DNA from: Comamonas testosteroni
GTDB lineage: Bacteria; Pseudomonadota; Gammaproteobacteria; Burkholderiales; Burkholderiaceae_C
Assembly: GCF_014076415.1 (NCBI RefSeq)
Contig: NZ_CP043568.1
Span: forward strand, 5,828,001 to 5,892,000
Direction of reading: 5' to 3'
Length of the DNA: 64,000 bases
The translations under genes and the position numbers were made by a program. A model generated the notes under the pieces. That model saw only the letters and a list, made by a program, of their open reading frames with translations, was not told where the DNA came from and ran no database searches. The stretch's first letter is position 1. Every line of letters begins with the position of its first letter. Below are positions 17,748 through 25,436 of the stretch, in pieces.

Positions 17748-17802
17748 CGGGTCTTTAGCTGGATTTATAAAGCGCCCGCAAGCTTTGGCAAATCGGCGCG
17801 TG
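17748..17802 (-). promoter_or_regulatory. SAM-II-type (SAM-alpha) riboswitch aptamer
   Basis: The leader of metX contains, in order, CGCGCCGATTTG, an inner CTTGCGGGCGC closing the first stem with GCGCC/GGCGC, then ATAAAT-C-CAGCTAAAG. These match what I know of the SAM-II consensus (CGCGCTGATTT ... GCAAGCGC ... ATAAATGTAGCTAAA), a pseudoknot known mainly from alphaproteobacterial and some betaproteobacterial metA/metX/metZ leaders. A plausible promoter (TTGAGC, 18 bases, TACACT on the minus strand, near 17815-17845) would start the transcript just ahead of it. It should sense S-adenosylmethionine and turn metX-metW off. Confidence 0.82.
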
Positions 17803-17906
17803 AAAAGTGCAGTGTACTGCATTCATTGCACCGAGCTCAAAAGGAGACTGTCAAGGCTGTCCAAGCCTTTTTGAGCCTTGTGCAAATGGCTATGCGTTTG
17901 GTAGTT

Positions 17907-18476
17907 TCACACTTTGGTCAGGAGCGCCGCCACACCCAGCACCAGGAAGATCACGGCGCACACACGGTGAATCGTCTTGATCGGCAGCTTCTTGGTGATC
18001 TTCTCGCCAAACCACACCACCGGCGCATTGGCCAGCATCATGCCCAGCGTGGTGCCAGCCACCACCCAATAATACGACAGGGGGTACTTGGCGGCCAGGC
18101 CCACCGTGGCCAGTTGGGTCTTGTCCCCCATCTCGGCCAGGAAGAACAGCATCAGCGTCGTACCAAAGACACCCCAACGCCCGGCGCCATTGCCGGTGTC
18201 GTCATCATCCAACTTGTCGGGAATCAGCATCCAGCCCGCCATGAGGATGAATGAAACCCCCAAGATCCAGCGCAGCACGTCGGGACCTAGCATCGTGGTG
18301 ATCCAGTTGCCCACGGCGCCGGCCAGAGCATGGTTGACCAGCGTCGCGACAAAAATACCAGCCACGATGGGCAGGGGTTTGCGGAACTTGGCCGCCAGTA
18401 CCAATGACAGGAGTTGGGTCTTGTCCCCCATTTCGGCCAGGGCGACGATGGAGGTGGATATGAGAAAAGCTTCCAT
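17907..18476 (-). CDS. TMEM165/GDT1 (UPF0016) manganese exporter
   Basis: 189 residues. The two family signatures E-x-G-D-K-T are both present, as LAEMGDKTQLLSLVLAAKF in the first half and LAEMGDKTQLATVGLAAKY in the second, giving the internal duplication of UPF0016. Six helices are evident, with an acidic central loop (DKLDDDDTGNG). Bacterial members (MneA, Mnx) export Mn2+ across the inner membrane. I chose ATG 18476, which places the first signature close to the N-terminus as in the family. A yybP-ykoY-type manganese riboswitch precedes it, supporting the assignment. Confidence 0.9.
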   Translation of the reverse strand: MEAFLISTSIVALAEMGDKTQLLSLVLAAKFRKPLPIVAGIFVATLVNHALAGAVGNWITTMLGPDVLRWILGVSFILMAGWMLIPDKLDDDDTGNGAGRWGVFGTTLMLFFLAEMGDKTQLATVGLAAKYPLSYYWVVAGTTLGMMLANAPVVWFGEKITKKLPIKTIHRVCAVIFLVLGVAALLTKV

Positions 18477-18483
18477 GATGGGG

Positions 18484-18569
18484 ATAGACGGCCGGAGTTG
18501 CCACAACGCATTGATCACGCACCGACTCCGGCCTATCTCTTCATAGGTTTTCTCGGTGCGTAATCAATG
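18484..18569 (-). promoter_or_regulatory. Alternative hairpins between the Mn aptamer and the exporter start
   Basis: Two inverted repeats interlock. One pairs CATTGATTACGCACCGA (18553-18569) with TCGGTGCGTGATCAATG (18509-18525), with one mismatch. The other pairs GGCCGGAG (near 18523-18535) with CTCCGGCC (near 18490-18497) and encloses the second arm of the first. They cannot both form in simple hairpin form, which is the usual design of a riboswitch expression platform. There is no clear T-tract, so control may act on translation. Confidence 0.6.
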
Positions 18570-18700
18570 GTCTCGACCGGTCGCACCACGCATTGCACGC
18601 GGTACCGCATGCGCCATAGATCACGAGGACCCAAGTCTGTTGACGCATGCATCCGGCAGACAGCTGCCGAACGGCCTACTCCCCAAAGAAAGTAGCCGTC
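18566..18700 (-). promoter_or_regulatory. yybP-ykoY manganese riboswitch upstream of the TMEM165 gene
   Basis: The minus-strand leader has TTGGGGAGTAGGCC, then GCGTCAACAGACTTGGG, and at the 3' side GGTCGAGACC. These correspond in order to the conserved GGGGAGUAG box, the GUCAACA segment and the AAGACC box of the Mn2+-sensing yybP-ykoY class. One deviation is GAGACC where the consensus has AAGACC. The riboswitch should raise expression of the exporter when Mn2+ is high. The second copy of this class, at 61745-61893, fits the consensus more closely. Confidence 0.82.
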
Positions 18701-18970
18701 ATTCTACATGCTTAACCCTGTAAGACATCTGCGTATTTGGATATTCAAAATTTTGTATTTCAGGGTAACTCCCATCAGGACAATGTTGTTACAAGCACGA
18801 AATTTGATCTTTTCGTAATACTACGGCTTCTCTTGTGACTCATAATGCTTGAGTCTTTGTCTGGAAAGCAATTTCTGGATGGGGCAAGTGCGTTAGCGTC
18901 TCTAATGTTGTCATCCAAGGCTGACTCCCTAGGGCTCCATCGCGTTTTCAAGTTTTTTCAGGAGTCCAGC
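18701..18970 (+). other. Leader and promoter region of the first RRM gene
   Basis: This stretch is AT-richer than its surroundings. It must carry the divergent promoters for the manganese exporter leader and the RRM gene. A CATAAT box near 18840 could be a -10 element, which would give a leader of over 100 bases before the ATG, as in cold-inducible RNA-binding protein genes. No gene or firm motif was seen. Confidence 0.35.
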
Positions 18971-19363
18971 ATGGGCAACAAGCTTTACGTAGGCAATCTG
19001 CCTTATTCCTTCCGCGACCAAGATCTGCAAGACAGCTTCAGCGAATTCGGCACTGTGAACAGCGCCAAGGTGATGATGGAGCGCGACACCGGCCGTTCCA
19101 AGGGCTTTGGCTTTGTGGAAATGGGCAGCGATGCCGAAGCACAAGCCGCTATCCAAGGCCTGCACGGCCAAAACCGTGGCGGCCGTGACCTGGTCGTGAA
19201 CGAAGCACGTCCCATGGAGCCCCGTCCTCCCCGTTCCGGCGGCTTTGGCGGCGGCTTCGGCGGCGGCCGTGAAGGCGGCGGCGGTTTCGGCGGTGGCCGT
19301 GGTGACGGCGGCTTCGGCGGCGGCCGTGGCGACGGCGGTTACGGCCGTCGCAATAGCTACTAA
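18971..19363 (+). CDS. RRM-domain, glycine-rich RNA-binding protein (copy 1)
   Basis: 130 residues. One RNA-recognition motif (residues 1-80) has RNP2 as KLYVGNLPYS and RNP1 as RSKGFGFVEM. It is followed by VVNEARPMEPRPPR and a 45-residue Gly/Arg/Phe tail of GGGRGDGGFGGG type. This is the architecture of the cyanobacterial Rbp and plant glycine-rich proteins, usually induced by cold, which bind single-stranded RNA. The start is set by CAGGAG eight bases before the ATG; the open frame upstream is not conserved in style. A paralogue follows 240 bases downstream, separated by a terminator. The protein could assist mRNA folding; targets are unknown. Confidence 0.92.
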   Translation: MGNKLYVGNLPYSFRDQDLQDSFSEFGTVNSAKVMMERDTGRSKGFGFVEMGSDAEAQAAIQGLHGQNRGGRDLVVNEARPMEPRPPRSGGFGGGFGGGREGGGGFGGGRGDGGFGGGRGDGGYGRRNSY

Positions 19364-19378
19364 TCAGTTATTGCCTAT

Positions 19379-19412
19379 AACAAAAAAAGGATCTTCGGAT
19401 CCTTTTTTTGTT
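19379..19412 (+). terminator. Terminator after the first RRM gene
   Basis: A stem of AACAAAAAAAGGATC with a TTCG tetraloop and a perfect complement ending in TTTTTTTGTT. It separates the two RRM paralogues, so each needs its own promoter. Confidence 0.92.
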
Positions 19413-19603
19413 GCTAAACGTTAGCAATGCGGTTTTCGAGCATTTATTTTTTTCATTGTTCTCCGTCATAATTCCTTTCTCGGGCATTTCCCGTTCACAA
19501 GCGAATAGGTGTTTAGGATTTTTTGCATGTTTTCCCATGGATATGCAGTGGACGTCCTGAATTCGATCGCGCCATTGAAGCATTGAGGAGCTAGGAGTTA
19601 TTA

Positions 19604-20092
19604 ATGGGCAATAAGCTGTATGTCGGCAACCTTCCTTATGGTGTGCGTGACAACGATCTTGAGCAGGCGTTCAGCCAGTTTGGAGCCGTAGCAAGTGCAC
19701 GCGTCATGATGGAACGAGACACCGGCCGCTCCAAAGGCTTTGGTTTTGTGGAAATGGCCAGCGAAGCAGAAGCACAAGCTGCCATTCAAGGCATGAATGG
19801 TCAGCCCCTCGGTGGTCGCAGCCTCGTCGTGAATGAGGCACGCCCCATGGAACCCCGTCCTCCTCGCACCGGCGGTTATGGAGGCGGCTTCCGCAATGAA
19901 GGCGGTTTTGGCGGCGGTAATCGCGACGGCGGTTACGGTGGCCGCAATGAAGGTGGTGGCTATGGTCGCGGTGATGGCGGCGGCTACGGCGGTGGTGGTC
20001 GCGGCGAAGGCGGCTTCCGCAGCCCCTATGGCTCAGGCCCACGCCACGGCGGTCGCGGCGGCTATGGTGGTGGCAATAACCACGGCGAATGA
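19604..20092 (+). CDS. RRM-domain, glycine-rich RNA-binding protein (copy 2)
   Basis: 162 residues, a paralogue of the preceding protein. The RRM is nearly identical in its core (MGNKLYVGNLPYG..., RDTGRSKGFGFVEM, VVNEARPMEPRPPR). The tail is longer and richer in Tyr and Asn (GGYGGRNEGGGYGRG type) and ends GGGNNHGE. The Gly/Tyr/Arg content suggests a disordered, condensation-prone tail. It lies behind its own 190-base gap and is followed by a terminator. Tandem duplication followed by tail divergence is the simplest reading. RNA targets are unknown. Confidence 0.92.
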   Translation: MGNKLYVGNLPYGVRDNDLEQAFSQFGAVASARVMMERDTGRSKGFGFVEMASEAEAQAAIQGMNGQPLGGRSLVVNEARPMEPRPPRTGGYGGGFRNEGGFGGGNRDGGYGGRNEGGGYGRGDGGGYGGGGRGEGGFRSPYGSGPRHGGRGGYGGGNNHGE

Positions 20093-20111
20093 GTTTCTTT
20101 TAGCAACTCAG

Positions 20112-20143
20112 CAATAAAGGCACGATAACGTGCCTTTATTTAT
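20112..20143 (+). terminator. Terminator after the second RRM gene
   Basis: AATAAAGGCACG and its complement across a four-base loop (ATAA), ending in TTTATTTATTT. It lies between convergent genes and may act for both. Confidence 0.85.
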
Positions 20144-20189
20144 TTCCGAAGACATTCAAATGCATAGTCATTTTCTCAATGCCTTCCAC

Positions 20190-20981
20190 TCAATCCTTTT
20201 TGAGATGCCTGGGTTTTCTGGTTTTCCCCAGAGTCAATCTATCCCACAGATAAGCGGGCAACACCCGCATCATGCTGCCGACAATCCTCATCTGCCAGGG
20301 AATAATCGCATATCTGGCTTTGTGCTCGATAACCCGAAAGGCACGCCTTGCGAACTCCTCGGGCGGGAGCAGAAAAGGCATGGAATACGGATTATTTCTC
20401 GTCAACGGAGTGTCCACATAGCCAGGCAATAAACTGGTCACAGAGACCCCGGATTTCTGCAACTCAACGCGCAGACTCTCACAATAAGCAATGGCCGCCG
20501 CTTTACTGGCTGAATATGCGGCATGGCCGGGCAAGCCGCGAATACCCGCCACACTGCAAATACCCACCAGACGCCCGGAGCCGCGTCGCACCATGGGTGC
20601 AATAAATGGCTGGAAGCTTGCAGCCAACCCCATGGTGTTGCAGGCCAGCACCTGCTGCATGACCTCAAGATCCTCACGCAAGGAGGTATCCACGCCCCAG
20701 CTGACGCCCGCGTTGGCGATAACAACATCGGGCAGACCCTGGCGCTCAAGACAGGCCTTCGCGGCACCGCAGATGCTGTCGATGTCCATGACATCCGCGC
20801 CATAGACAGCGTAGCGGGATGCGTCCATGTGCCTGGACCGCGCCCATTGCTCCATGACTGCGGTACGTCTTGCCACCAAGGCGATCGACCAGCCCATCTG
20901 GTAGTAGTGCCAGGCCAGGGCCTGGCCTATGCCGCTGGAGGCACCGGTGATGTAGACGAGTCCGGCCCCATGCCCTGCCAT
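20190..20981 (-). CDS. Short-chain dehydrogenase/reductase (SDR)
   Basis: 263 residues, classical SDR. The Rossmann NAD(P) motif is TGASSGIGQA near residue 13. The structural NAG is in VIANAGVSWG, the catalytic serine in ICSVAG and the Tyr/Lys pair in YSASKAA. The C-terminus (residues 215-263) is hydrophobic and basic (IIPWQMRIVGSMMRVLPAYLWDRL) and may bind the membrane, as in SDR proteins acting on lipids. It starts three bases after lptC, in the same operon as kdsD-kdsC-lptC, at the position where most relatives have lptA-lptB. The substrate is unknown; a lipid or LPS-related role is only a suggestion from context. Confidence 0.88.
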   Translation of the reverse strand: MAGHGAGLVYITGASSGIGQALAWHYYQMGWSIALVARRTAVMEQWARSRHMDASRYAVYGADVMDIDSICGAAKACLERQGLPDVVIANAGVSWGVDTSLREDLEVMQQVLACNTMGLAASFQPFIAPMVRRGSGRLVGICSVAGIRGLPGHAAYSASKAAAIAYCESLRVELQKSGVSVTSLLPGYVDTPLTRNNPYSMPFLLPPEEFARRAFRVIEHKARYAIIPWQMRIVGSMMRVLPAYLWDRLTLGKTRKPRHLKKD

Positions 20982-20984
20982 GAT

Positions 20985-21605
20985 TTACGGCTTTTGGCTG
21001 GGCAGGATGACACCCTTGACCCGCCCCTGCATCTGCAGGACCTGATCAAGGTGCGCGTACTGCATGCTGTCACCCGTAAATCTGTCATTGCCACGGGTCA
21101 TGACCACAGACTTGTCAGTGCTGACGCGCTCGTCATTGGGCCAGATTTGCAGGAACTCGCTCTCCAGCCGCATGGCGGGCAAGGCCTTCTGGGTCGCAGT
21201 TGCAGGCACCGGATCGCGCTGAATGACGGCCTGGCCGAACATCTGGATTTCCGAGCCGTCGCCATTGCTCAATGCCCGGTTGGAGCTGCCCACGGTCTTG
21301 CGTCCATCAGGCGTGAAGCTCAGCATGCGTGCGTCGTAGACTTCCAGCGTATCGGTATCGGGAAAGTGCTCACCTGTCGCGCCATTCAGGCGATTTTTGA
21401 GGCGGCCCGATGCTTCGAAATTCTTGATGACGAAGTCTTTGAGGAAATAGTCCGGATCGTGCCTCACGGCCTTCTCCGCGCCACTGACAATCGGCTGGGG
21501 AGCATTGCGCACCAGCCACCAGGTGCCCAGCGCCAGCAGGCCCATGATGAGCACCGGGAGGTACATCGAGGCCTTGTCGCCCACACGGCGCCATTGCCCG
21601 CTCAT
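20985..21605 (-). CDS. lptC: LPS export ABC-transporter periplasmic protein LptC
   Basis: 206 residues. It has a single N-terminal anchor (YLPVLIMGLLALGTWWLV, residues 15-32) and then a periplasmic beta-jellyroll with the LptC-typical DYFLKDFVIKNFEASGRLKN and a later TGDSMQYAHLDQVLQMQGRV. LptC links the LptB2FG transporter in the inner membrane to the periplasmic LptA bridge. It overlaps kdsC by four bases. lptA and lptB, normally next, are not in the window. Confidence 0.9.
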   Translation of the reverse strand: MSGQWRRVGDKASMYLPVLIMGLLALGTWWLVRNAPQPIVSGAEKAVRHDPDYFLKDFVIKNFEASGRLKNRLNGATGEHFPDTDTLEVYDARMLSFTPDGRKTVGSSNRALSNGDGSEIQMFGQAVIQRDPVPATATQKALPAMRLESEFLQIWPNDERVSTDKSVVMTRGNDRFTGDSMQYAHLDQVLQMQGRVKGVILPSQKP

Positions 21606-22165
21606 GAGCCATACCCCGAAAGCAGCGCCGCATAAGCACCATTGGCGGCCAGCAGCAGATCACAGAACTGCCGCACCGCCCCCTCTCCGCCATTCTTGGC
21701 ACTGACCCAGTCCGCCACATGTGATGCCTCGTCATGGGCATTGGCGGGTGCGCAAGAAAAGTGGCTGCGACGCATGACGGGAAGATCGGGCCAGTCGTCC
21801 CCCATGGCGGCGGCCTGCGGCCATTGCAGACCCAGTTCAGCCAGGATGGACTCGGCAGCCGGCACTTTGTCCTCCGTGCCAAAGCGCGCATGTTCAATGC
21901 CCAGTTGCTTCAAGCGCAAACGCAGCGGCGCGGAGTCTCGCCCCGTCACCACGGCCGGCGTGATGCCGGCCTTTTGCAACATTTTCAGGCCATGACCATC
22001 CAGCGTATGGAAGCGCTTGAGGACTTCACCCTCACCCGAGAAGTAAAGGCCGCCGTCGGTCAGGACGCCATCCACATCGAAGAAGGCCACACGAATTCCC
22101 TGAGCCTTGAGCAACAGCTGTGGGTCCCATTGCTGGCGGGGTGTCAGAGCAGGTCGGTTCATCAA
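21602..22165 (-). CDS. kdsC: 3-deoxy-D-manno-octulosonate-8-phosphate phosphatase KdsC
   Basis: 187 residues, tetrameric HAD phosphatase. Motif I is FFDVDGVLTDG (D30, D32), motif II VVTGRDSAPL and motif III MGDDWPDLPVM. It removes phosphate from KDO-8-phosphate to give KDO for the LPS inner core. It overlaps kdsD upstream and lptC downstream by four bases each, so the three genes are translationally coupled in pathway order. Confidence 0.95.
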   Translation of the reverse strand: MMNRPALTPRQQWDPQLLLKAQGIRVAFFDVDGVLTDGGLYFSGEGEVLKRFHTLDGHGLKMLQKAGITPAVVTGRDSAPLRLRLKQLGIEHARFGTEDKVPAAESILAELGLQWPQAAAMGDDWPDLPVMRRSHFSCAPANAHDEASHVADWVSAKNGGEGAVRQFCDLLLAANGAYAALLSGYGS

Positions 22166-23163
22166 ATCACCTTGGCACGCATCAGATCGCGAATATGCAC
22201 CACACCCTGCAGGCGCTGGTTGTCATCGGCCACCAGCACTGCGGTAATGCCATGTTCTTCCATCATGCGTGCCGCAGCCACCGCCAGCAGATCAGGCTTG
22301 ATCGTCAGAGGCCTGGCATGCATGACGTCCTGCGCCGTGCGGCTGCGCAGATCCACGCCGGCTTCCACACAGCGGCGCAAATCACCATCGGTGAAGATCC
22401 CCACCAGCTCACCGGATGCGTTGACCACGGCGGAGCAGCCCAGGCCCTTGGCACTCATTTCGCGCATCAGGGCCACGCTGCTCACATCCTGGGCAACCTG
22501 GGGCACATCGACACCACGACGCATCACATCGCGCACATGGGTCAGCAGGCGTCGCCCCAATGCTCCTCCGGGGTGTGAGCGCGCAAAATCCTCGGCACCA
22601 AAGCCTCGGGCATCGAGCAAGGCCACGGCCAGCGCATCTCCCATGGCCAGCTGAGCCGTGGTGCTGGCAGTGGGTGCCAGGTTCAAGGGGCAAGCTTCCT
22701 TGTCGACATGGGTGTCCAGCACCCAGTCTGCATGCTTGGCCAGTGTCGATTGCAGACCGCCGGTCACGGCCACCAGGGGCACGCCCATGCGCTTGATGGC
22801 GGGCAACACGCCGGTCAGCTCATCGGTCTCGCCGCTATTGGACAGAGCCAGCACCAGATCGTCCTGTGTCAGCATGCCCAGATCGCCATGACTGGCTTCT
22901 GCGGGGTGCACGAAAAAGGAGGGGGTCCCTGTGGACGCGAGCGTCGCAGCCACCTTCCGGCCCACATGCCCACTTTTGCCCATGCCCATGACCACCACAC
23001 GGCCCGGCAGCTGCAGAATGCGCTGAACCACCGCCGTGAATGCGCCATTGAGGCGCACCGACATCGCACGCAAGGCAGCGGCCTCTATATCCAGGGCCTC
23101 GCGGGCCAGGTTCAAAGCTCGCGGTGCGTCGATCAGACGCGAATTGGCAGCATCAGAATTCAT
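22162..23163 (-). CDS. kdsD: D-arabinose-5-phosphate isomerase KdsD
   Basis: 333 residues. It has an N-terminal SIS domain (VVVMGMGKSGHVGRKVAATL, LALSNSGETDEL, HPGGALGRRLL) and a C-terminal CBS pair (residues about 210-333, with GIFTDGDLRR). It interconverts ribulose-5-phosphate and arabinose-5-phosphate, the first step toward KDO. It heads the kdsD-kdsC-lptC-SDR operon and is divergent from apt across 111 bases. Confidence 0.95.
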   Translation of the reverse strand: MNSDAANSRLIDAPRALNLAREALDIEAAALRAMSVRLNGAFTAVVQRILQLPGRVVVMGMGKSGHVGRKVAATLASTGTPSFFVHPAEASHGDLGMLTQDDLVLALSNSGETDELTGVLPAIKRMGVPLVAVTGGLQSTLAKHADWVLDTHVDKEACPLNLAPTASTTAQLAMGDALAVALLDARGFGAEDFARSHPGGALGRRLLTHVRDVMRRGVDVPQVAQDVSSVALMREMSAKGLGCSAVVNASGELVGIFTDGDLRRCVEAGVDLRSRTAQDVMHARPLTIKPDLLAVAAARMMEEHGITAVLVADDNQRLQGVVHIRDLMRAKVI

Positions 23164-23274
23164 GCCCGGATTTTAGCCAGCCCATGCTTGCCGGGCCGCA
23201 GGCAACATCCCTTTGACCCGCATTTCAAGCCCGAGCCCATACACTGACGAGCATTCAAAAACTCAGGCGGCCAC

Positions 23275-23832
23275 ATGCAAACTTCCACCAGCGTCAACGA
23301 CTATCTGCGTGACCATATCCGCACCGTACCGGACTGGCCTGCGCCGGGCGTGCAATTCCGCGACATCACGCCTTTGCTGCAAGATCCCAAGGTCTTTCGC
23401 ATCATGACCGATGCCTTTGTTCATCGTTACATGGACCCCAAGCTGCGCCCCGACGTGGTTGCCGGCCTGGATGCACGCGGATTTATTCTGGGTGCCGTGA
23501 TCGCCCACGAGCTCAACGTCGGCTTTGTGCCCATCCGTAAAAAAGGCAAACTGCCCTTCACCACGGTGGAGGAAACCTATGAGCTCGAATACGGCAGCGC
23601 TACCGTGGAGCTGCACACCGATGCCGTCAAGTCCGGCGACCGTGTGTTGCTGATCGACGATTTGATCGCCACCGGCGGCACCATGATGGCCGGCAAGAAG
23701 CTGCTGGAAAAGCTGGGGGCTACCGTGGTGGAAGGCGCAGCGATTGTGGATCTGCCGGAACTGGGCGGCTCCAAGCACCTCAAGGACAGCGGCCTGCCCC
23801 TGTTCACTCTGGTTGACTTTGCAGGGCACTGA
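23275..23832 (+). CDS. apt: Adenine phosphoribosyltransferase
   Basis: 185 residues. It starts [25 protein letters not shown] and has the APRT-type [11 protein letters not shown] and [10 protein letters not shown], with the PRPP loop [14 protein letters not shown] near residues 124-137. It salvages adenine to AMP with PRPP in the cytoplasm. It stands alone, divergent from kdsD and convergent with a hypothetical gene 22 bases away. Confidence 0.95.
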   Translation: MQTSTSVNDYLRDHIRTVPDWPAPGVQFRDITPLLQDPKVFRIMTDAFVHRYMDPKLRPDVVAGLDARGFILGAVIAHELNVGFVPIRKKGKLPFTTVEETYELEYGSATVELHTDAVKSGDRVLLIDDLIATGGTMMAGKKLLEKLGATVVEGAAIVDLPELGGSKHLKDSGLPLFTLVDFAGH

Positions 23833-23854
23833 GCAGCCCCGCAACAGCCCTGGA

Positions 23855-24520
23855 TCAGCGCAGCTCTCCGTACTGCGTCGTGCCCAGAGAGCCCAGTCCG
23901 GACACGGCAAATTCGCCGCCCTCCTCATGGCCAGAGCCAGGGCCCAGCAATGGCGCCTGGCGTGACTGGCGCACACTCGCGGGCGATGCAACAGCCATGG
24001 CCACTGCCTGCTTGAACGCAACCATTTCCTGCGCGTCAATGGGCTCGAAAGAGCGGCCTGAATATGCTGCAACCGGAGCATGGCGTGGTGCCTTCGCCGG
24101 GGGGACAGCCCCGTCAAACTGCGTCTGCGCAAAATCAGGGCTGGCAGCGCTTTGCAGTTGCCCGTTCACGCGCCAGTAAACGGCGTGAACCCCTGCATCC
24201 ATGCGGGTTCTGGCGAGCTCGGCAATCAATGCCTCGATACGTCTTTGCTGCGGAGCATCCGCGGCGTATGCAGGAGCCAGGTCCACCATCACGACAAAGC
24301 GCTGGCCGACGCTGTCCAGCGAGAGCACCTTGAATTTGTATCCGGCCGAAAGAATGCCGACCCTGACCATGGCTTCGCGCACGATGGCGTACAGCTGCTC
24401 GCGTCTGGCAGAGCGCTCACGGCGCTGCGACTGACGCGCTACTGCATCATCCTCGTGACGCGGTGCTTGCGTGCTACCTTCTCGGCGAGGCTCGCGAGAA
24501 AACCATCGGAACAGGGACAT
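23855..24520 (-). CDS. Hypothetical protein, unknown family
   Basis: 221 residues from ATG 24520; I do not recognise it. The N-terminus is strongly basic (SLFRWFSREPRREGS...RQSQRRERSARREQ). The middle (about 50-130) looks globular: YAIVREAMVRVGILSAGYKFKVLSLDSVGQ is followed by RFVVMVDLAPAYA, which suggests alternating helix and strand. The C-terminus is Gly/Ser-rich and low in complexity. There are no membrane helices. The frame opens farther upstream (24649), but that part looks like antisense noise. It is in tandem with the cyclic-nucleotide-binding protein 142 bases upstream. Codon use matches neighbours, so it is likely real. Confidence 0.6.
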   Translation of the reverse strand: MSLFRWFSREPRREGSTQAPRHEDDAVARQSQRRERSARREQLYAIVREAMVRVGILSAGYKFKVLSLDSVGQRFVVMVDLAPAYAADAPQQRRIEALIAELARTRMDAGVHAVYWRVNGQLQSAASPDFAQTQFDGAVPPAKAPRHAPVAAYSGRSFEPIDAQEMVAFKQAVAMAVASPASVRQSRQAPLLGPGSGHEEGGEFAVSGLGSLGTTQYGELR

Positions 24521-24662
24521 GAGCACACTCGAACAAGCAGGATTTACAACGAGACACATTCTGCCTCCATGTCTGGAGCAGCTCGTGACATTTGCTGGAA
24601 TATTAGCCTTTGTCCGACGTGGATCAAGCCGCCAAACCGGCCGGAACACAAAAAATCTTCAC

Positions 24663-25142
24663 TCAGGTGCTGGCCACCCGGCGACGACTGTCCCCTGCGC
24701 GGCGGGCCAGCACCTGACCTGCCATGGTCAGCAGCGCCAGGGCCAGAGCAGGCCGACGGTTGGCAATTTCGGAATAACGCAGCGCTGTCAGACACCATAG
24801 ACGGCTGGGCGCTGCGGCCTGAACCGTGGCCTTGCGTGGTCGATGGGCGAAAAAGGCTCCCTCCCCCACAATCGCCCCCGGCCCCACCAAAGCCAGGCGG
24901 ATTCTTTCCTTCGAATCCTGGTAATGCACGCTCAGCGAGCCGTACTCAACCATGTACAGGTTGCGATCCAGCGCCCCTTCTGCAAACAACACCTCGCTTG
25001 CCGCCAGATTGATCGGCTGCAGATACGGCGCCAGCAACTCCCATTGAGCGGCACTGAGCACGTTTTGAGCGGTATCGGTGGCAACCGAGGTCGTCATCGC
25101 CTGGATCAGCGCCGACAAATCCTGAGGTGTTGAAGCGAACAT
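24663..25142 (-). CDS. Cyclic nucleotide-binding domain protein without DNA-binding domain
   Basis: About 159 residues. A CRP/FNR-like cNMP-binding beta roll is evident: LQPINLAASEVLFAEGALDRNLYMVEYGSL, RLALVGPGAIVGEGAFF and the following RPRKATVQAAAPSRLWCL. The protein stops soon after a helix (ALALLTMAGQVLARRA), where CRP/FNR proteins would have the helix-turn-helix. It may act as a free sensor or a partner of another protein. The start is uncertain: 25142 lacks a good ribosome-binding site and 25097 is possible. It is followed downstream by the hypothetical gene. Confidence 0.7.
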   Translation of the reverse strand: MFASTPQDLSALIQAMTTSVATDTAQNVLSAAQWELLAPYLQPINLAASEVLFAEGALDRNLYMVEYGSLSVHYQDSKERIRLALVGPGAIVGEGAFFAHRPRKATVQAAAPSRLWCLTALRYSEIANRRPALALALLTMAGQVLARRAGDSRRRVAST

Positions 25143-25356
25143 AAGCAGTGGGTAGAACGCGAACGCCGCATGCCATCCGGGTGGACAAGTCCGGATACAC
25201 ATCCCGGCCGCTCAGGGTAAAAAAATTCATAGCGCGCCATGGCTCACCATCAACGCAGGCTGAATGCTAAGCGACTCTGACAGTTCCGCCAATCACTTGC
25301 GGTGATGAGTAGCTTCTACTTCCGCAGAGCGTCTGCCTCTTCATCCGCGTCAAAGC

Positions 25357-25385
25357 AAAAAAGGATCGATGATTCGATCCTTTTT
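25357..25385 (-). terminator. Terminator after pgk
   Basis: AAAAAGGATCGA and its complement around a 4-base loop with T and A runs on both sides. It lies 50 bases beyond the pgk stop on the minus strand. Confidence 0.85.
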
Positions 25386-25436
25386 GATAGCCTACATTGC
25401 TCTTCCCATTTGGGCTAGCGCCATTTCTCAAGGAAA

